This document shows positions 10,901 to 22,967 of a DNA stretch of 64,000 nt, in pieces. The stretch is from Zygnema cylindricum (Eukaryota; Streptophyta; Zygnematophyceae; Zygnematales; Zygnemataceae). The notes beneath the pieces are model-generated. The model was given only the letters and a program-made list of their open reading frames with translations, did no database searches and had not been told where the DNA came from. A program made the translations under genes and the position numbers. The stretch covers positions 64,001 to 128,000 of the forward strand of contig JBBHKE010002422.1 of the NCBI GenBank assembly GCA_037447655.1. The letters run 5' to 3'. Position 1 is the first letter of the stretch; each line of letters begins with the position of its first letter.

Positions 10901-12265
10901 AAGTTGAGAATCCTCAGACGAACCCCTTGACAATGGTAAGTAATGAACAGTCGCACAAAATGTGCGGTTCATTGAACTACCGGACTCGGTGAGTAGTGGG
11001 AGACGCCGACGAATGAAAACAAACCTTATGTTAACACAATTCCATAGTTCCCTTGTTGAATATCCCGTGCTGCGCTACTTGCATCTTGATATTCTTAACG
11101 TTTTTCATAATTTTGTGATTGAACGGGTATTGTGAAAACCCTTGGGTTAACTGACCCACCATTGTTTGAAGCTCAACACAAGATTTTTTTTTTATCTATA
11201 TTTAACGAAAATAAGTTTATAACAGGTAAATTGATGTACACAATACTTCCTATTAGATGCGTGCGTTGTATGCATTGTTGTCGACCGTACATCTATTTGT
11301 TCTTAGAGTTGGACTGTTATCACTATTTTTGTATCAAGAAGAGCTCTCGACGAACCAACTATTCCCCTTTGTGCAAGCCTTATACTCTTTGACCGACAAC
11401 CCCTCCTTCTCAACTGATGGTGATTTGGTTCCTCTTTCTTCTGCGGCCGACACTCATCAAAACGACCCTCCCGGGGGACCTTCGTTGGCCCTTCCTCATT
11501 ACTGGGCCTCCACATTTCCACTATCGCTTTCCCTTCCTACCTTTTCATTTCGGTTGCGGATGATACACATTTTACTTGCCCTATGGACGAAGTCGTGCTG
11601 GCATATAAGAGATCGTTTCGCATAACTCAATTTTTATGTTCTAACCCTCGAAGTGCGTTGCGTTATTTAGCCTGCTTGTGATAGTCCTCATTCTTTTACC
11701 CCCCCAGAGCACATATTTACATAATACATATAGCCAACGCTAAATAGGTTTCCAGTAAAAGCATACAAAGTTTAAACTTTATCAGGTCTGGAGGTTACTA
11801 GTGGGATGTGGATTGAATAACTGACAATTATCTGATACCTTCAACCTGCGAGATTAACATTAACGAACTCGGAGAGTTTTCTAATCATTAAAATACAACT
11901 GATGAAGGATTAGAGCCACATACTTATGAAGGATAGGAACATGCCCATTTTAAGCTCATAAACTTTGGGAAAACAGTCGGTGCAAAATTGCCTTAACATG
12001 TAATTAGTGGCTGGAAAATAATTCTCCATGTTGAAAAGGTTGTAAAGAACTAAAGAGAACAAAAAACAAAAAAATCTAAGGAACCCTTCATGATCTCCAC
12101 TACCTTGATGACTCTTAATTTGGCACATAATGTCTTTAGAATTCATGGTACTATATGATCATCTCTAAAAACATATTATCTAAAAAAAACAAACTCTAAA
12201 GAAACAATCATTATACAAACTTTTTACTTTTTGTACAATGAAAAGTCTCTCTCCATATCCACTAT
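10901..12265. other. No recognised feature upstream of the dehydratase 3' end
   Basis: Mixed-composition DNA with a GC-richer patch at 11390-11520. It may include a degenerate terminal repeat of the proposed retroelement at its left. Nothing firm was seen. Confidence 0.35.
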
Positions 12266-15200
12266 TTAAGCGAGCAAAAAGTCACGTCTTGCTCGGGCTA
12301 AGACTGAGTTGACCATGAAAAAAAACTGAGGCTCTCGAACCTCCAACTTTTCCAAAGTGGTAGATTCGTGTTCTTCTGCCTGAAAATAGGAAAAACAAAT
12401 AAATAGTTTTAATAAAGAAACAAATACTTAATTCAATAACTAATAAATAGATAAATAAATAAAATGGTTAATAGGAGGCCTAACAGAAAACCAACAAAGC
12501 GGAAAAAGCATCGAATCTCGTTGTTAGAAGAACAGAAATTAATAGGATGGGGTTTATATTTTTAGTTCCAGATGATGTCGCTGTCTTTGAACCGTTTAAA
12601 GAGTTATGGTTGAAAAAAAAACCATTAGTACGACTAACGCTAGTTTGTGGTCAGAGCGGAAAAAATAAACCAGCATAAAATTATGTCATCAACGCTAGTA
12701 ACGATTTAAAGGTGTATTGTGTCTACAGCTACTGTCCTATATAAATATTGTACTTGTGGTTTGCACATTCGTATTGTTTTAAACTTCCGAAGAAAGAAAT
12801 TTGAAACCAAACTATACTGTGAATTGCTGTAAGCGTTTATAACATTAATTCCGTCCCGGAATTTTCTGTCCACTGAACACAAAATGGTGTTAAAAATACA
12901 AATAGATTTTTTCTTAACGCTAATTCTTTCTGCGGTTCACGTCATTTGGACAGGAAATAGAATTATAAACATAGAAACAGTCTTCATATTAAGTTTTTCT
13001 TAACGCTAGTAGCTATTCACGGTGTAGCAGTATTGTAAGAACACCACATTGTAAGTAACTTTTACACATTGAATCTAAGGCCATTGAACGAGAGATTGAA
13101 TGAGAAACTCACCTCTTTGAAAGTTAAAAGAATCAAATTGGTAACTGAAGGCGGTTGACTCACATCCCACCTGCAATAGTCAACAGTGATCCAGAAAAAA
13201 AACAAAAAAGAAGAGAGAAATGCAAAGTCATTCAACAATAGCAAAAGAATGGGGAAAACCAGCAATTCGCTTCTCCAGCAACTTACACCGTGGATCAATT
13301 AGCGTTAAGACATATACAGCACAGGGTTTACTTAATGCTATTAATTCAAATTTAAGGCCAAGCGACGTGGACAATTTTGAACCGCCTACCAAATTAGCAA
13401 AAAGAAAAAAACAATTAGTATTAATGCTATTTTATGTTCAATGGCAAAAAAAAAGAAAAACGGCACCGATTTGGTGTTATTAACACTGGTAACAATTCAC
13501 GGTGCACTATCACTCGAAGATATATTTCTCAAAAACCACTGAACCAACAACTCGACATCAGCTCCCCAGTAATCAGCTCTTCAACCTCATTCTTTCCCAT
13601 CACGAACTCACTTTTATAGTATTTGTAACCCATAAGCCTCTTTAGTTCAGAAAACCACCCGCTTGATTGATGTTTCCATTGGTGTTAAAACAACATCCAA
13701 TGAATAAAACATCATAGTTGAAGGAAGTAATCCCAGCGACTTCTATGAGAGGTTGACATACCACAATTAAACAAAAAGAAATTGAAAATTATTAAAGAAA
13801 CTACCCTCACCTCGTGAGAGTCATATGCGCCATGGAGCGCCACATCCCTCGACCAGCGTCTCGGTAATCTTGATCCCTTGCACTTCTACCTCTCCATAGC
13901 TCTCTCACAACATATGAAACATCGTCCAAATCCACCTACGGCCATTTATTTCCATACTGTGAACCAAGTTATCAATGGGATTCTCATTTCATTACATTCC
14001 ATTTCAGTTCATTTCATTCCATTTCACTTTATTTCAGGAAACACTTTCCTGTGTGTGGAGATTGTATACAGTTTTGCACAGAAAGTCCCCATAACAACAA
14101 ATGAGCATCCTCCAGAAAACATTTTTCCCATATTTTCCACGATAAACCATTTGAAATAGTAAATCAGCAAAAGAAAGTAACAGACAACATAAACTTACCT
14201 CCCATTCCTAACTCTCCTCTTCAAAAGTCCCAACAACCATTAAAAATTCTTATTATTATTCCTATTATTATCATATATATTTAAAGGTCACTTTTCATTT
14301 CACTTACCTCCACTGCTGCTGCTGACCCAAATCTCAATTCCTCCCTCTCTACTAATCGCCGATGTAAAACAGAATAGTGCTCCAAGCCTAATTGCAAAAC
14401 AGGCTCAGTTTTCACTTCGAGACCAGCCAATTGGGTGAGGACATATGTCGCCATTGCTTGTCCAAACATCGCGGGAATTGTACCAAGAACAGGGATAACT
14501 CTCACGCGAAACCCTGGTACCACCTGCATAAGCATCAAAATTCCCTCCACATTTTAGAAAATTTAAAGTAACATATCGACAAATTTCATTCGTTACGTGT
14601 AGCCCACTTCCATGGTCTTAATGAAAATATAGGCGATCAAGCGAATTTGGTAAAAATGAGCGCAAATAATGACATCTCCAGAAATTTAAAGGTTTAATTA
14701 CTGAAAGCATATGCTTCCACAAAATAATCATCTCCCACGATTTCTCCATCAGCCTCTTATAAACATAAAGTCAAAGGATAACATCGAGGGCTAAATTTCA
14801 CGACCTTTATTATCACCTAATTATTGCATTCAGATCCTGGTAAACAGAGAATTGAGATTACAACATAGTAGTCAATCGACAACAATGTCCTGTTTGCCCA
14901 AATCTGAACATAGCGAAAAGGTTGTTGAAATTCCAGCTCTTTGGCCTTACTTTAAATGCAGAACAAACAAGCTCTCAACGACAATAGTTGTAAAAGAAAG
15001 AGACCAATGCTGTTAAGGAACTCAAGGAAAGGACGTGACGTGTGAGAGATAGTTGACACCTGGTAGTCTAGTGGATCGGAATCTGCACCATTTGGTCCCT
15101 CAAATGGAAGCAGTTTCGCTTTTGGTTTTTCTGTGGAGAACACAACAGGTACTCCTCCCTCAATACCGTGTTCCCTCCTCAATCGCTGTCGAACCTGTAA

Positions 15201-18200
15201 ATGAAACATATAAACTGTACTATCAGGGAAACTTACACAAAGAGCTTAAGATATCTAAGTTGACATCATCAACAGACTTTTACCAAAAGAGATACAAAGT
15301 TGAACAAATCCTAGTTTGACATCTGGTTTAACCAGATATCTATGCCAAAAAGCCATTAATAATACGCAATATAGATGGAAATTCAATCAGATTGTTCACC
15401 AAATGAGTGCAAAAGAAAGGTAAAGACCACCTCTCCGCCAAAAACCCCGACTTGTCAGCTTCCATGCCTCCATGCGAAAGTTTTTTCAAACAGAGGGACA
15501 AAATCTATGCACCAGCTGCACCATATGGAAAGTCAAATAATGTACAAACTTCCAACTACCAGCTTATGGTCTTTGGTAAATTTTTATTTGAACTTGAAAT
15601 CCATTTGTATGGCGTCAGCCGAATCGGAAAACCTCCATTGGAATGTGAACCGTTTTTCAACGGCTAAGAGAAAAATTCTCCAGAAGCAAACAAAAGACCA
15701 AAAGTTTGGGCCGAACAGGCTACAAGGATGGTTTTCAAAATAGCACCATTCCAGACAGAAGGTCAGGTTTTCCGTTTTGTGGTGATACAGAAAGACAAAA
15801 CCGCATATCGCCCTGACTAGTGATAGGCATTGCATATGCAAATTACTAGTGGAATTCCTGACGGCTTATGCATGTGTGCTATTAGTAAAATATGAACTTA
15901 CAGCGCGCGAAAGCGGATCTACAGAAGATTCACTCAAATCTGCAATGCGAATTCTGGTAGGATCTGCTCGAGCTCCAGCTCCAGTTGCGCTTAAAACTCG
16001 CAAACCTCGTTTAAAACAAGCGGCTAATAAAGCCACCTAAATGAAAAACACCATCACTCCTCACCATACAAAAGAGGCCACAAAAACACGCGGGAGTATA
16101 ACTTTCAGCAACCTACAGGTGAGCCTCCAATATTCCAATTAAAAGAAAAAAAAGAAAAAAAAATACCAGCTTAAGAAGATGTGAAATACCCTTTGCATGA
16201 AAAACATGTTATATTGGAAGGACAACTATGAAGAAGCTACGCCTACTCTTGTCAGCAAGTATGATTCTTTAGATTTCAGATATTAGACGCCTGGGGTCTT
16301 TCTTAACATACATATGAACATGTATATGCACATGCGAGTACTGACATGGCTTCCACAAAATGGGAGTAAGTGCTTACAAGTGTTTGTTCCACAGCATCAA
16401 ATGTCCAGCAGTAACACCTACTGTTTTATCACCAAAAGTTTTTAATCAAGTTCAGTGGGTTGACATCAATACTTCTGCATTGCAAAACTCAAAAAAGAAC
16501 CAGGCAATTTCACCTTGATCCTTAAGGTGGTGGAAAATCAAGCACAACCACAAGAGAATGCTAGATATAAAAACAGACCTTAGTGTCTATATTGTGAATG
16601 CACTCAAGGACATAATCTCGTGAGTCTGAAAGGACCTCCTCTTCTGTAAAAACATACCTGTGTATCTATATTGTCAATGCAATCAAGGACATAATCTGAC
16701 AAGCCCGAAAGGATGTCCTCTTCTGTAAAAACATACCTTTGTATCGATATTGTCAATGCAATCAAGGACGTAATCTGGTGATCCCGAAAGGATTTCTTCT
16801 TCTGTCGCAGCTTCATACATAGCCACACGGGCGTCAACTTCTGATTCGGGAAAAATTCTCGCAAAATGCTTTTGTAAACAGACTGCTTTCGGAATACCAA
16901 CATCTGCTCTTGTCGCGACAGCGTGTCGATTTAACGAAGATAAAGACACCTGATCTCAGCAGAAAAGAGGGGCACAGGACATATTTAAGGACTCTTCAGG
17001 TAAAAGATATGAAACAGTTTTTTTTTATTGAACCCACGTTTACAACCTTAAAAAGATGAGAATTCACACAATCTTAGACCCTATTAAAGCAAGACACTAT
17101 GGGTAGCCGAAGACCTTCGAAAAGTATTTCAAGCTCAAAATTGCCGCACCTGTTGTTAAACCTATTTCCAGAACTTTCAATTTCATTAGACCCGGCTCAC
17201 AAATCAAATGCTACAATTTTTCTCATTATGATTACCATTATTCATGTCAGGCAACCAGGAGACAGATTCGTACTAGGCTACCAGTAAAGAAGAGCTTTGC
17301 CAAAAATAATGGGGTTTATATTATGACAGACACTAACCTTATATGGACTATAATGAAATCTCGAAATGTTACAGTTTACCTTTCTGGTACTTTTTTGGTA
17401 CATGCTTGTACGGTATTGCACCAAAAAGATACCAAATTCGATCAACATCCCAAGATTTCACCGTAGTCCAAAAAGTCATACTGCAAGTTGCAAGCATTTA
17501 TCAAAACTTTCCTATATACAGGTTTTACTCTAAATGTAATGACATTCTTATTCCTCAAGCACCCCATTATAAATTAGGTCAACATCCCAAGATTTCACCA
17601 TAGTCTGGACAGGCTTACTGTAAATAGCAAAAAATTATGGCAGCTTTCCTATATACAGATTTTACCCTGAATGGAATGACATTCCGAGCTTGATGATCAT
17701 TCCACAAGCTGAACATTCACCAACCACCCAATTAGAATCTACACCGCCCATCATAGTTAAAGTTAGTGAATTATTAGCCTTATATTTTGTCACGTAGCTC
17801 ATTATGGACCACTTAACTAAATAGCGTTCTTAACACTAATTTATGATTCTGGTCTAATTAGAGTGATTAACTCTAATAGTGATAGGCTGTGTAGGGTTTC
17901 CCCATACCTGATCAAAATCGACCAATCGTAAACGTCCAACACCGGATCTGAGGAGCATTGAAGCCGCATGGCTGCCTACTCCACCAAGTCCCACGACTAC
18001 CACAAATGCTCCATGAACTCGAAGCTGACCTTCCTCTCCAAAAAACTGCACATTCCTGGGCCCAATACCACAATTCAAATGTCACAATAGACGAATGATC
18101 ATTTACATCATTTTAGCTTGTACGCTCCTCTTGCTTGTGGTCCACTACTAAAACATATGCTATCTTAGCAAAAATACATGCTACCAAAGTAGATATGTAG

Positions 18201-20073
18201 CTATCAAGGCAAATATGTATGTTATCTTGGCAAAAAAATATGCTATCCTGCCAAAAATACATGCTATCTTGACAAAAACATATGCTACCTTGTCATTTTG
18301 TTTGGCTACAAAATTGGGAACCCCTGGATAGTTTAAGTTACTATACACCCGCACAGTGTAACACATTGAAAAAAGGCCCGGTTTCCATGGAGAAGACTGA
18401 TGAAACTTGACTTTTGCAAAATAAATCAAACTAGAAAGAAATACACCAGTTCATGTAGAAACTTTGTTCTGTACCTAGTAAATTGCTCACTGATGATGTC
18501 GTCTTGTTGCCCTGCTGTTGAGGAGGACATTATGCCGAAGTTCGGGGATGAAAAACTAGGTGATTTTCCAAAGGAGCCTCCGCCAATTCCAAAGCCATTG
18601 GCCTCACCTGTGACGCCAAATTTTTTAGCTTAACCAATCAGTTCCTCAGATATATTATAAAACGAGAAAACTCCAAGGTACCATAGAAAGAATACTACTT
18701 TATCACAAAATTCTTCAAAAAGAGTATCGTCAAGTGATCCTATCTGAAAATTTTTGAAAGGCTTTTTACGACAACCTTTATGTTAAGACGATGGCAAAGG
18801 AGAGAACTCCAAGGTACTACGGACTTCATTGTATGATTCTTCAAAAGGGAATTATCCAGTAATTCTGGAAAATATAAAAAATCTTTATGTTAAATAAATG
18901 AAAAATGGCATAGTTATTTCATAATCAAAACTTTTTCCTTAAAAAAAAAAAACAGGTACAAGTGGATTTCGGATAAAATGGAATTACTTTTCCCTATTTC
19001 CAACGTGATACATTGTATTACATTCTAATTTATGGATGTGGTTGTATGCACACCTTCCCAGAAACCATGGAAAAGGAAACCATATTTGAGATTCTACATA
19101 ACATTTGGTCTATATATTACTGGAGGGAAACAGTTTTATGCAAACTGTCATGACAAAAGGTACAAAAATACATAAAAGTACGTGCCATACAGCTACTACT
19201 GAATCAGTAAAACCACGCCCTTGTTTACCATAGCCCTACTGTTTACATCTATTCACACATTCAAGAAACATCCAGAAAACGGAGTAGGTTATAAAGGTCT
19301 CGCATAAATAAAATACCAGGCTGAATGGTTCCAAATGGAGTACTACTTGCATCTGGTATTTCCCAAGTTTGTCGTGTCGGTGTTGTTGGAGGAGAGGCTC
19401 CAAGAGCTAAGGCTTTCCATAATCTCCATTCCCTGCATTACAAACGAGGGCTTTTAAAAATTTGTAAACAGGTTTCAAATTTGTAGACAGGTTTTAAATT
19501 GCAGATAGGTTTCAATTCGTAGAAAGGTTACAAATTTCTAGAAAGGTTCGGATTTGTAGACAGGTTTCAAAATTTGTAGATAGGTTTCTTGTACACATGT
19601 TTCAAATTTGTGAACAGGTCTCAAAGTGGTGGACAGGTTTCAAAATTCGTAGACAGGTTTCAAATTTGTAGAGAGGCTTCAAATTTGTAAATAGGTTCCA
19701 AATTTGTACACAGGTTTCAAATTTATAGACAGGATTCAAATTTGTTGACAATGAACATGCAATAGTCTGAAACAAAACCTCTGTATGGACAAAGAAAAGG
19801 TAGCACATTGAAAAATGGTCGCATGCAATTAGACATCATACATGCAAACAAAAATCACATACAGCCCATTAGGATGTAGTAAAATTCTGATTCCCAATAT
19901 GCAAACAAAAAGTATATACAGCTAGTTAAGATGCAATCAAATATTATGATTCCATACCTCCAACTCCATTGTCTTCTTGGTGAGAAAGCGTATCGAACAG
20001 CAACCAAAGCCAAACATGAGCCAACAGCAATGCCTGTTGCAAATACTGTGATCGTTGAACGTTTTATAGACAT
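12266..20073 (-). CDS. tRNA threonylcarbamoyladenosine dehydratase (TcdA/Tcd1-like E1-fold enzyme), 11 exons
   Basis: The exons join in register to 502 codons plus TAA: 20073-19958, 19432-19317, 18607-18475, 18055-17908, 16949-16737, 16036-15902, 15194-15060, 14523-14308, 13935-13811, 13170-13113 and 12379-12266. All introns are GT-AG. The family uses ATP to cyclise the t6A37 side chain of ANN-decoding tRNAs to ct6A; yeast homologues sit on the outer mitochondrial membrane. An N-terminal hydrophobic segment (about residues 8-28) fits such anchoring. The nucleotide-binding loop GLGGVGS is at 144-150, the acidic strand LVDFD at 166-170, and DCIDNIDTK at 234-242. VALLAAC and SATGAGARADPTRI follow. 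The C-terminus (WRGRSARDQ, FKEAEEHEST) matches the plant form. Length is close to plant homologues. The ATG at 20073 precedes the membrane segment. No promoter element was recognised upstream. Confidence 0.93.
13286..13504. mobile_element. CACCGTG MITE in intron 9 of the dehydratase gene
   Basis: A 219-bp element starts CACCGTGGATCAATTAGCG and ends CAATTCACGGTG. TA lies on the left and CA on the right. It belongs to the TA-flanked family and lies wholly inside the intron between the exons at 13170 and 13811. Confidence 0.75.
16573..16809 (-). repeat. 79-bp tandem triplication of an exon end and its splice donor
   Basis: Three copies with an exact 79-bp period (starts 16573, 16652, 16731) each repeat the last 65 coding bases of dehydratase exon 5, the 5' splice site, and a T-rich TTTTTACAG that looks like an acceptor. 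The copy nearest the exon body (16731-16809) gives the in-frame join used in the model. The two downstream copies still encode stop-free YVLDCIDNIDT-like and YVLECIHNIDT-like peptides and keep GT donors (GTATGT, GTCTGT). Confidence 0.9.
17441..17690. repeat. Tandem duplication in intron 4
   Basis: Two diverged copies with a period near 140 bp share CAACATCCCAAGATTTCACC, CTTTCCTATATACAG and AATGACATTC, starting near 17441 and 17580. Both lie inside intron 4 of the dehydratase gene. Confidence 0.75.
18160..18300. repeat. Short tandem repeats in intron 3
   Basis: Four to five diverged copies of about 29 bp, built on ATGCTATCTTGGCAAAAATA, occupy intron 3 of the dehydratase gene. Confidence 0.75.
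19447..19747. repeat. About 22-bp tandem array in intron 1
   Basis: A dozen or more diverged copies of ACAGGTTTCAAATTTGTAG fill most of intron 1 of the dehydratase gene. Unit length drifts between about 19 and 27 bp. Confidence 0.85.
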
Positions 20074-21085
20074 GTTTAGTTTTAGTTTTTGTAAATTTAA
20101 ACACCTGTTTTAAAAATGACCTTTGCAGAAACGCTAGAAGTTCACAACTTCATTTTCGCAGAAAAAAAATCGTTAATCTTTTACAATAGGACAAAATCTT
20201 ATAAACAATGCTCAGGGCATAGTGTCTTGCTATAACATGGTCCACAACATGTCCTTGTCAAAACAAGCTCATCACTTCTAAAATGAAAGATTGGATCGAT
20301 TTCAGAAAAGTCGTAGTTCAATTGCACGTTTTCTCAAAATTGAATTCCACTATTCGCCAAATACTGTAAATCAAAAAGGACATAGCCATTTCCTTAGGAA
20401 ACGCTGAATGCAAGTTTTCACCTCCAGGTGTGCAAATCGCGACGCAACTGCTGCAACTTAATCATTCTTTTTTCTGTTATTTAAGTGTATAAAACCTCTT
20501 TCTGTATGTTGACGAATGCTTTTCCACATACTTCAACAAAAGTTAAAGTAACAAATGGAGCTGCTTCAATTTTACCCAAGGTTTAACCTTTCTAAAGCAT
20601 GCAATAAGAAAACATATATTTCTGAACAGTACTCCACAAACTAAGAAGATAAAAAACTGCGAGTATATTTACAATCTGTCACACTTTCCTGTAATTCCAC
20701 CGCTAAAATAATACTATGAAGCAGTGTATAGTCCTCCGTGACATTTCAAAACTAGCAAAAACAACTTTTTCAGGAGATAGTTTCAAAATAAGAGAAAAAA
20801 ATTGCTAGCCAAAATAGTTTTCCTGTTTGCATCAATTTCATTTGAAAAGGAAACTTATTTCAAAACACAAAAACTTTTTCTGCAAAAGTGTGCGACCATT
20901 GTAAACTAATATTTCAATTTTTAACCTCTTTTTCTATTTTCATGTAAAAAACATAAATTTTCTGTCAGCTGAGAAAGCCGTTCTGTTCATTATGAGCATG
21001 CAAAATATGCTTTTCAGAGCTTAAGTCTGAGAATCTTACCCAGCTGAGGGGCAATTTTTAAAATTTTCTATTAACATAAAACTAA
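20074..21085. other. Upstream region of the dehydratase gene
   Basis: AT-rich sequence that should contain the promoter and 5' untranslated region of the minus-strand dehydratase gene. No TATA box in a fixed position, repeat or other gene could be supported. Confidence 0.4.
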
Positions 21086-21895
21086 GGGTATGGCCCCATG
21101 TGGCTAACGGTGCGTCTCTATGTACTTCAAACTTAGAGAATTTACTTTGTTTTTTAGCGCAGATCCGGCGGACCCGGATTTCTAAATGTCCCTATGTGTA
21201 ACAACGAAATAGTTACTTTAAGGGTGTGACGATTGTATACGCTGACAATGCCCGTGACGGCTGTCAACGTCTACAATCTGTGATGACGCACGCTATTTTT
21301 TGTAACTGCTTGTGACGTCGCATGACTTTTCGTGACATTGTAGACGTACCGCCTTACAGCCTGTGCCCTTTCGCGGTTGAAGAAGATGCACTTTGCCCCT
21401 TTGTGTCGCCTGTCCGTTCGACGTGAAATGGCGTCGGAATCTTGAGACCTCTGGCGAAATAAAATCCGTACCAAGCGCAAACGGACAAAACCAAACTAAT
21501 TGTGTACTTTGCTTCGTCGTACCTGAACGCAAACGGACAAAACATGACGAATACTGTAGTGTACCTTTCGCCATCGCTTGAATTCGTTTGATTATTTTGT
21601 AAAAACTTTACACGTGCGAATACATGTTCCTATTTGTTTTTCGAAAATACTTTGTTTTAAAACACATCGTCCCTGTTTTTTAAAGAAAAGTTTGAAGATG
21701 ACGTTTTTTGGCGTGGCCGTGGATCGAAGAACACAAGACGACAACATGTAGTACATCATAAATTCGATGATGACGCAAAATGTACCTCTACTATTTTCTA
21801 TTTTTTTGCACAGTTTGAAACTTACGGGGTACGGCTCTAAGTTTTATTGGAAAAAGACAGGAAAAACACTTACTTTGGCACATAGAGACACACCC
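21086..21895. mobile_element. PIF/Harbinger-like non-autonomous element, short family
   Basis: The 810-bp element is flanked by TAA at 21083-21085 and 21896-21898. The right end reads GGCACATAGAGACACACCC. The left end is GGGTATGGCCCCATGTGG, followed at once by a second end-like GGTGCGTCTCTATGTAC. Internally it has TTTGTTTTTTAGCGCAGATC and the inverted motif ATCCGG-N5-CCGGAT at 21163-21179. A GGGTG-type end with a three-base TWA duplication is typical of PIF/Harbinger. No transposase was seen. Confidence 0.75.
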
Positions 21896-21951
21896 TAAGT
21901 TCGTGTTTTTTTCTGTCGTTTTCCTTTATAACTTAGAGCCGTACTGGCTAA

Positions 21952-22964
21952 GGGCACTTTCACATGTAACCGAAACTTAAATCTTGTAACTTTGTTTCTA
22001 GCGAAGATTCTCCGTACAGAATTTCAGAGCATTCCGATCAGAGCGCAAATAACTTGTTACTTTAAAAAGTGACAAGCGTAGACATGTAACAAAACATGTG
22101 ACAAATAAACGGTACACAATATGTTGCGAAACTTCCACTCGGTTTCAATTTCAGACGTCCACCCACACCCTGAATAGTTTCTATCACTTTGCAATGTCTA
22201 TACGCCACATTGTCGACATGGAGGCATTGCAGATGTTTACGGTTTGTGAAATTATGACGTCACGCACGTCACGCTCAACTATGACAGCGCCGACGTCACA
22301 TATTCTAAAACTTTCCGCCATGGTTTCCCGATTGTATTTTTTTGTCTTTTCTCACTCTACTTGCTATCAAAATACGCCCAAAGATAGTCAAAAGAAATAG
22401 TTTTCAGAGATCTTTCATTGAATACCATTATTGACATTTTTCGTTACAAAACTTGTGAGATAGACGTGGTAGTGGAGGAGGGAGAGAGAGAGGGGCGCTT
22501 TCACGGACTTCACTTTTGCGAAATGGCGTCCATTGGTCGAGACCCCTCCACGGCCACTGTACGGAAAAAAGCGTACGGAAAAAAGTCACGCACAGGCTGG
22601 AAACGTGCACTGGGTTTTTTTTTTGTACTCTGCGCACAAAAATTGTCAAAAAAAATCGACACGTGCAACAACATCTGCCTATACGCTCACCTCATGGAAC
22701 TATATTTAAAATCACCTCGCAAGGTGATTTTATATAAAGTTTGAAGATGACCTGAAAAGACGCGAAAGTGGCTCAAAACGCGCTAGACGACAAACTGCAC
22801 CGCGCTAAACGACAAACTGCAATACACATAAAGTTTTAAAGTAACGCAACTTGTACGGTGGTAATTTCAATTTCTTGGTACGGCTGCATATTTCCTCGTT
22901 TATTACGAGTTATAGATGAAAACGACATAAAATAACTGTAACTTTAGCACATGGGAAAGTGCCC
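21952..22964. mobile_element. PIF/Harbinger-like non-autonomous element, long family, copy 1
   Basis: The 1013-bp element has ends GGGCACTTTCACATG and CATGGGAAAGTGCCC and is flanked by TAA at 21949-21951 and 22965-22967. It contains GACGTCA palindromes, a CCATGG-flanked block near 22318, and a near-perfect 24-bp palindrome at 22708-22731. A close relative is at 59567-60663. Confidence 0.85.
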
Positions 22965-22967
22965 TAA

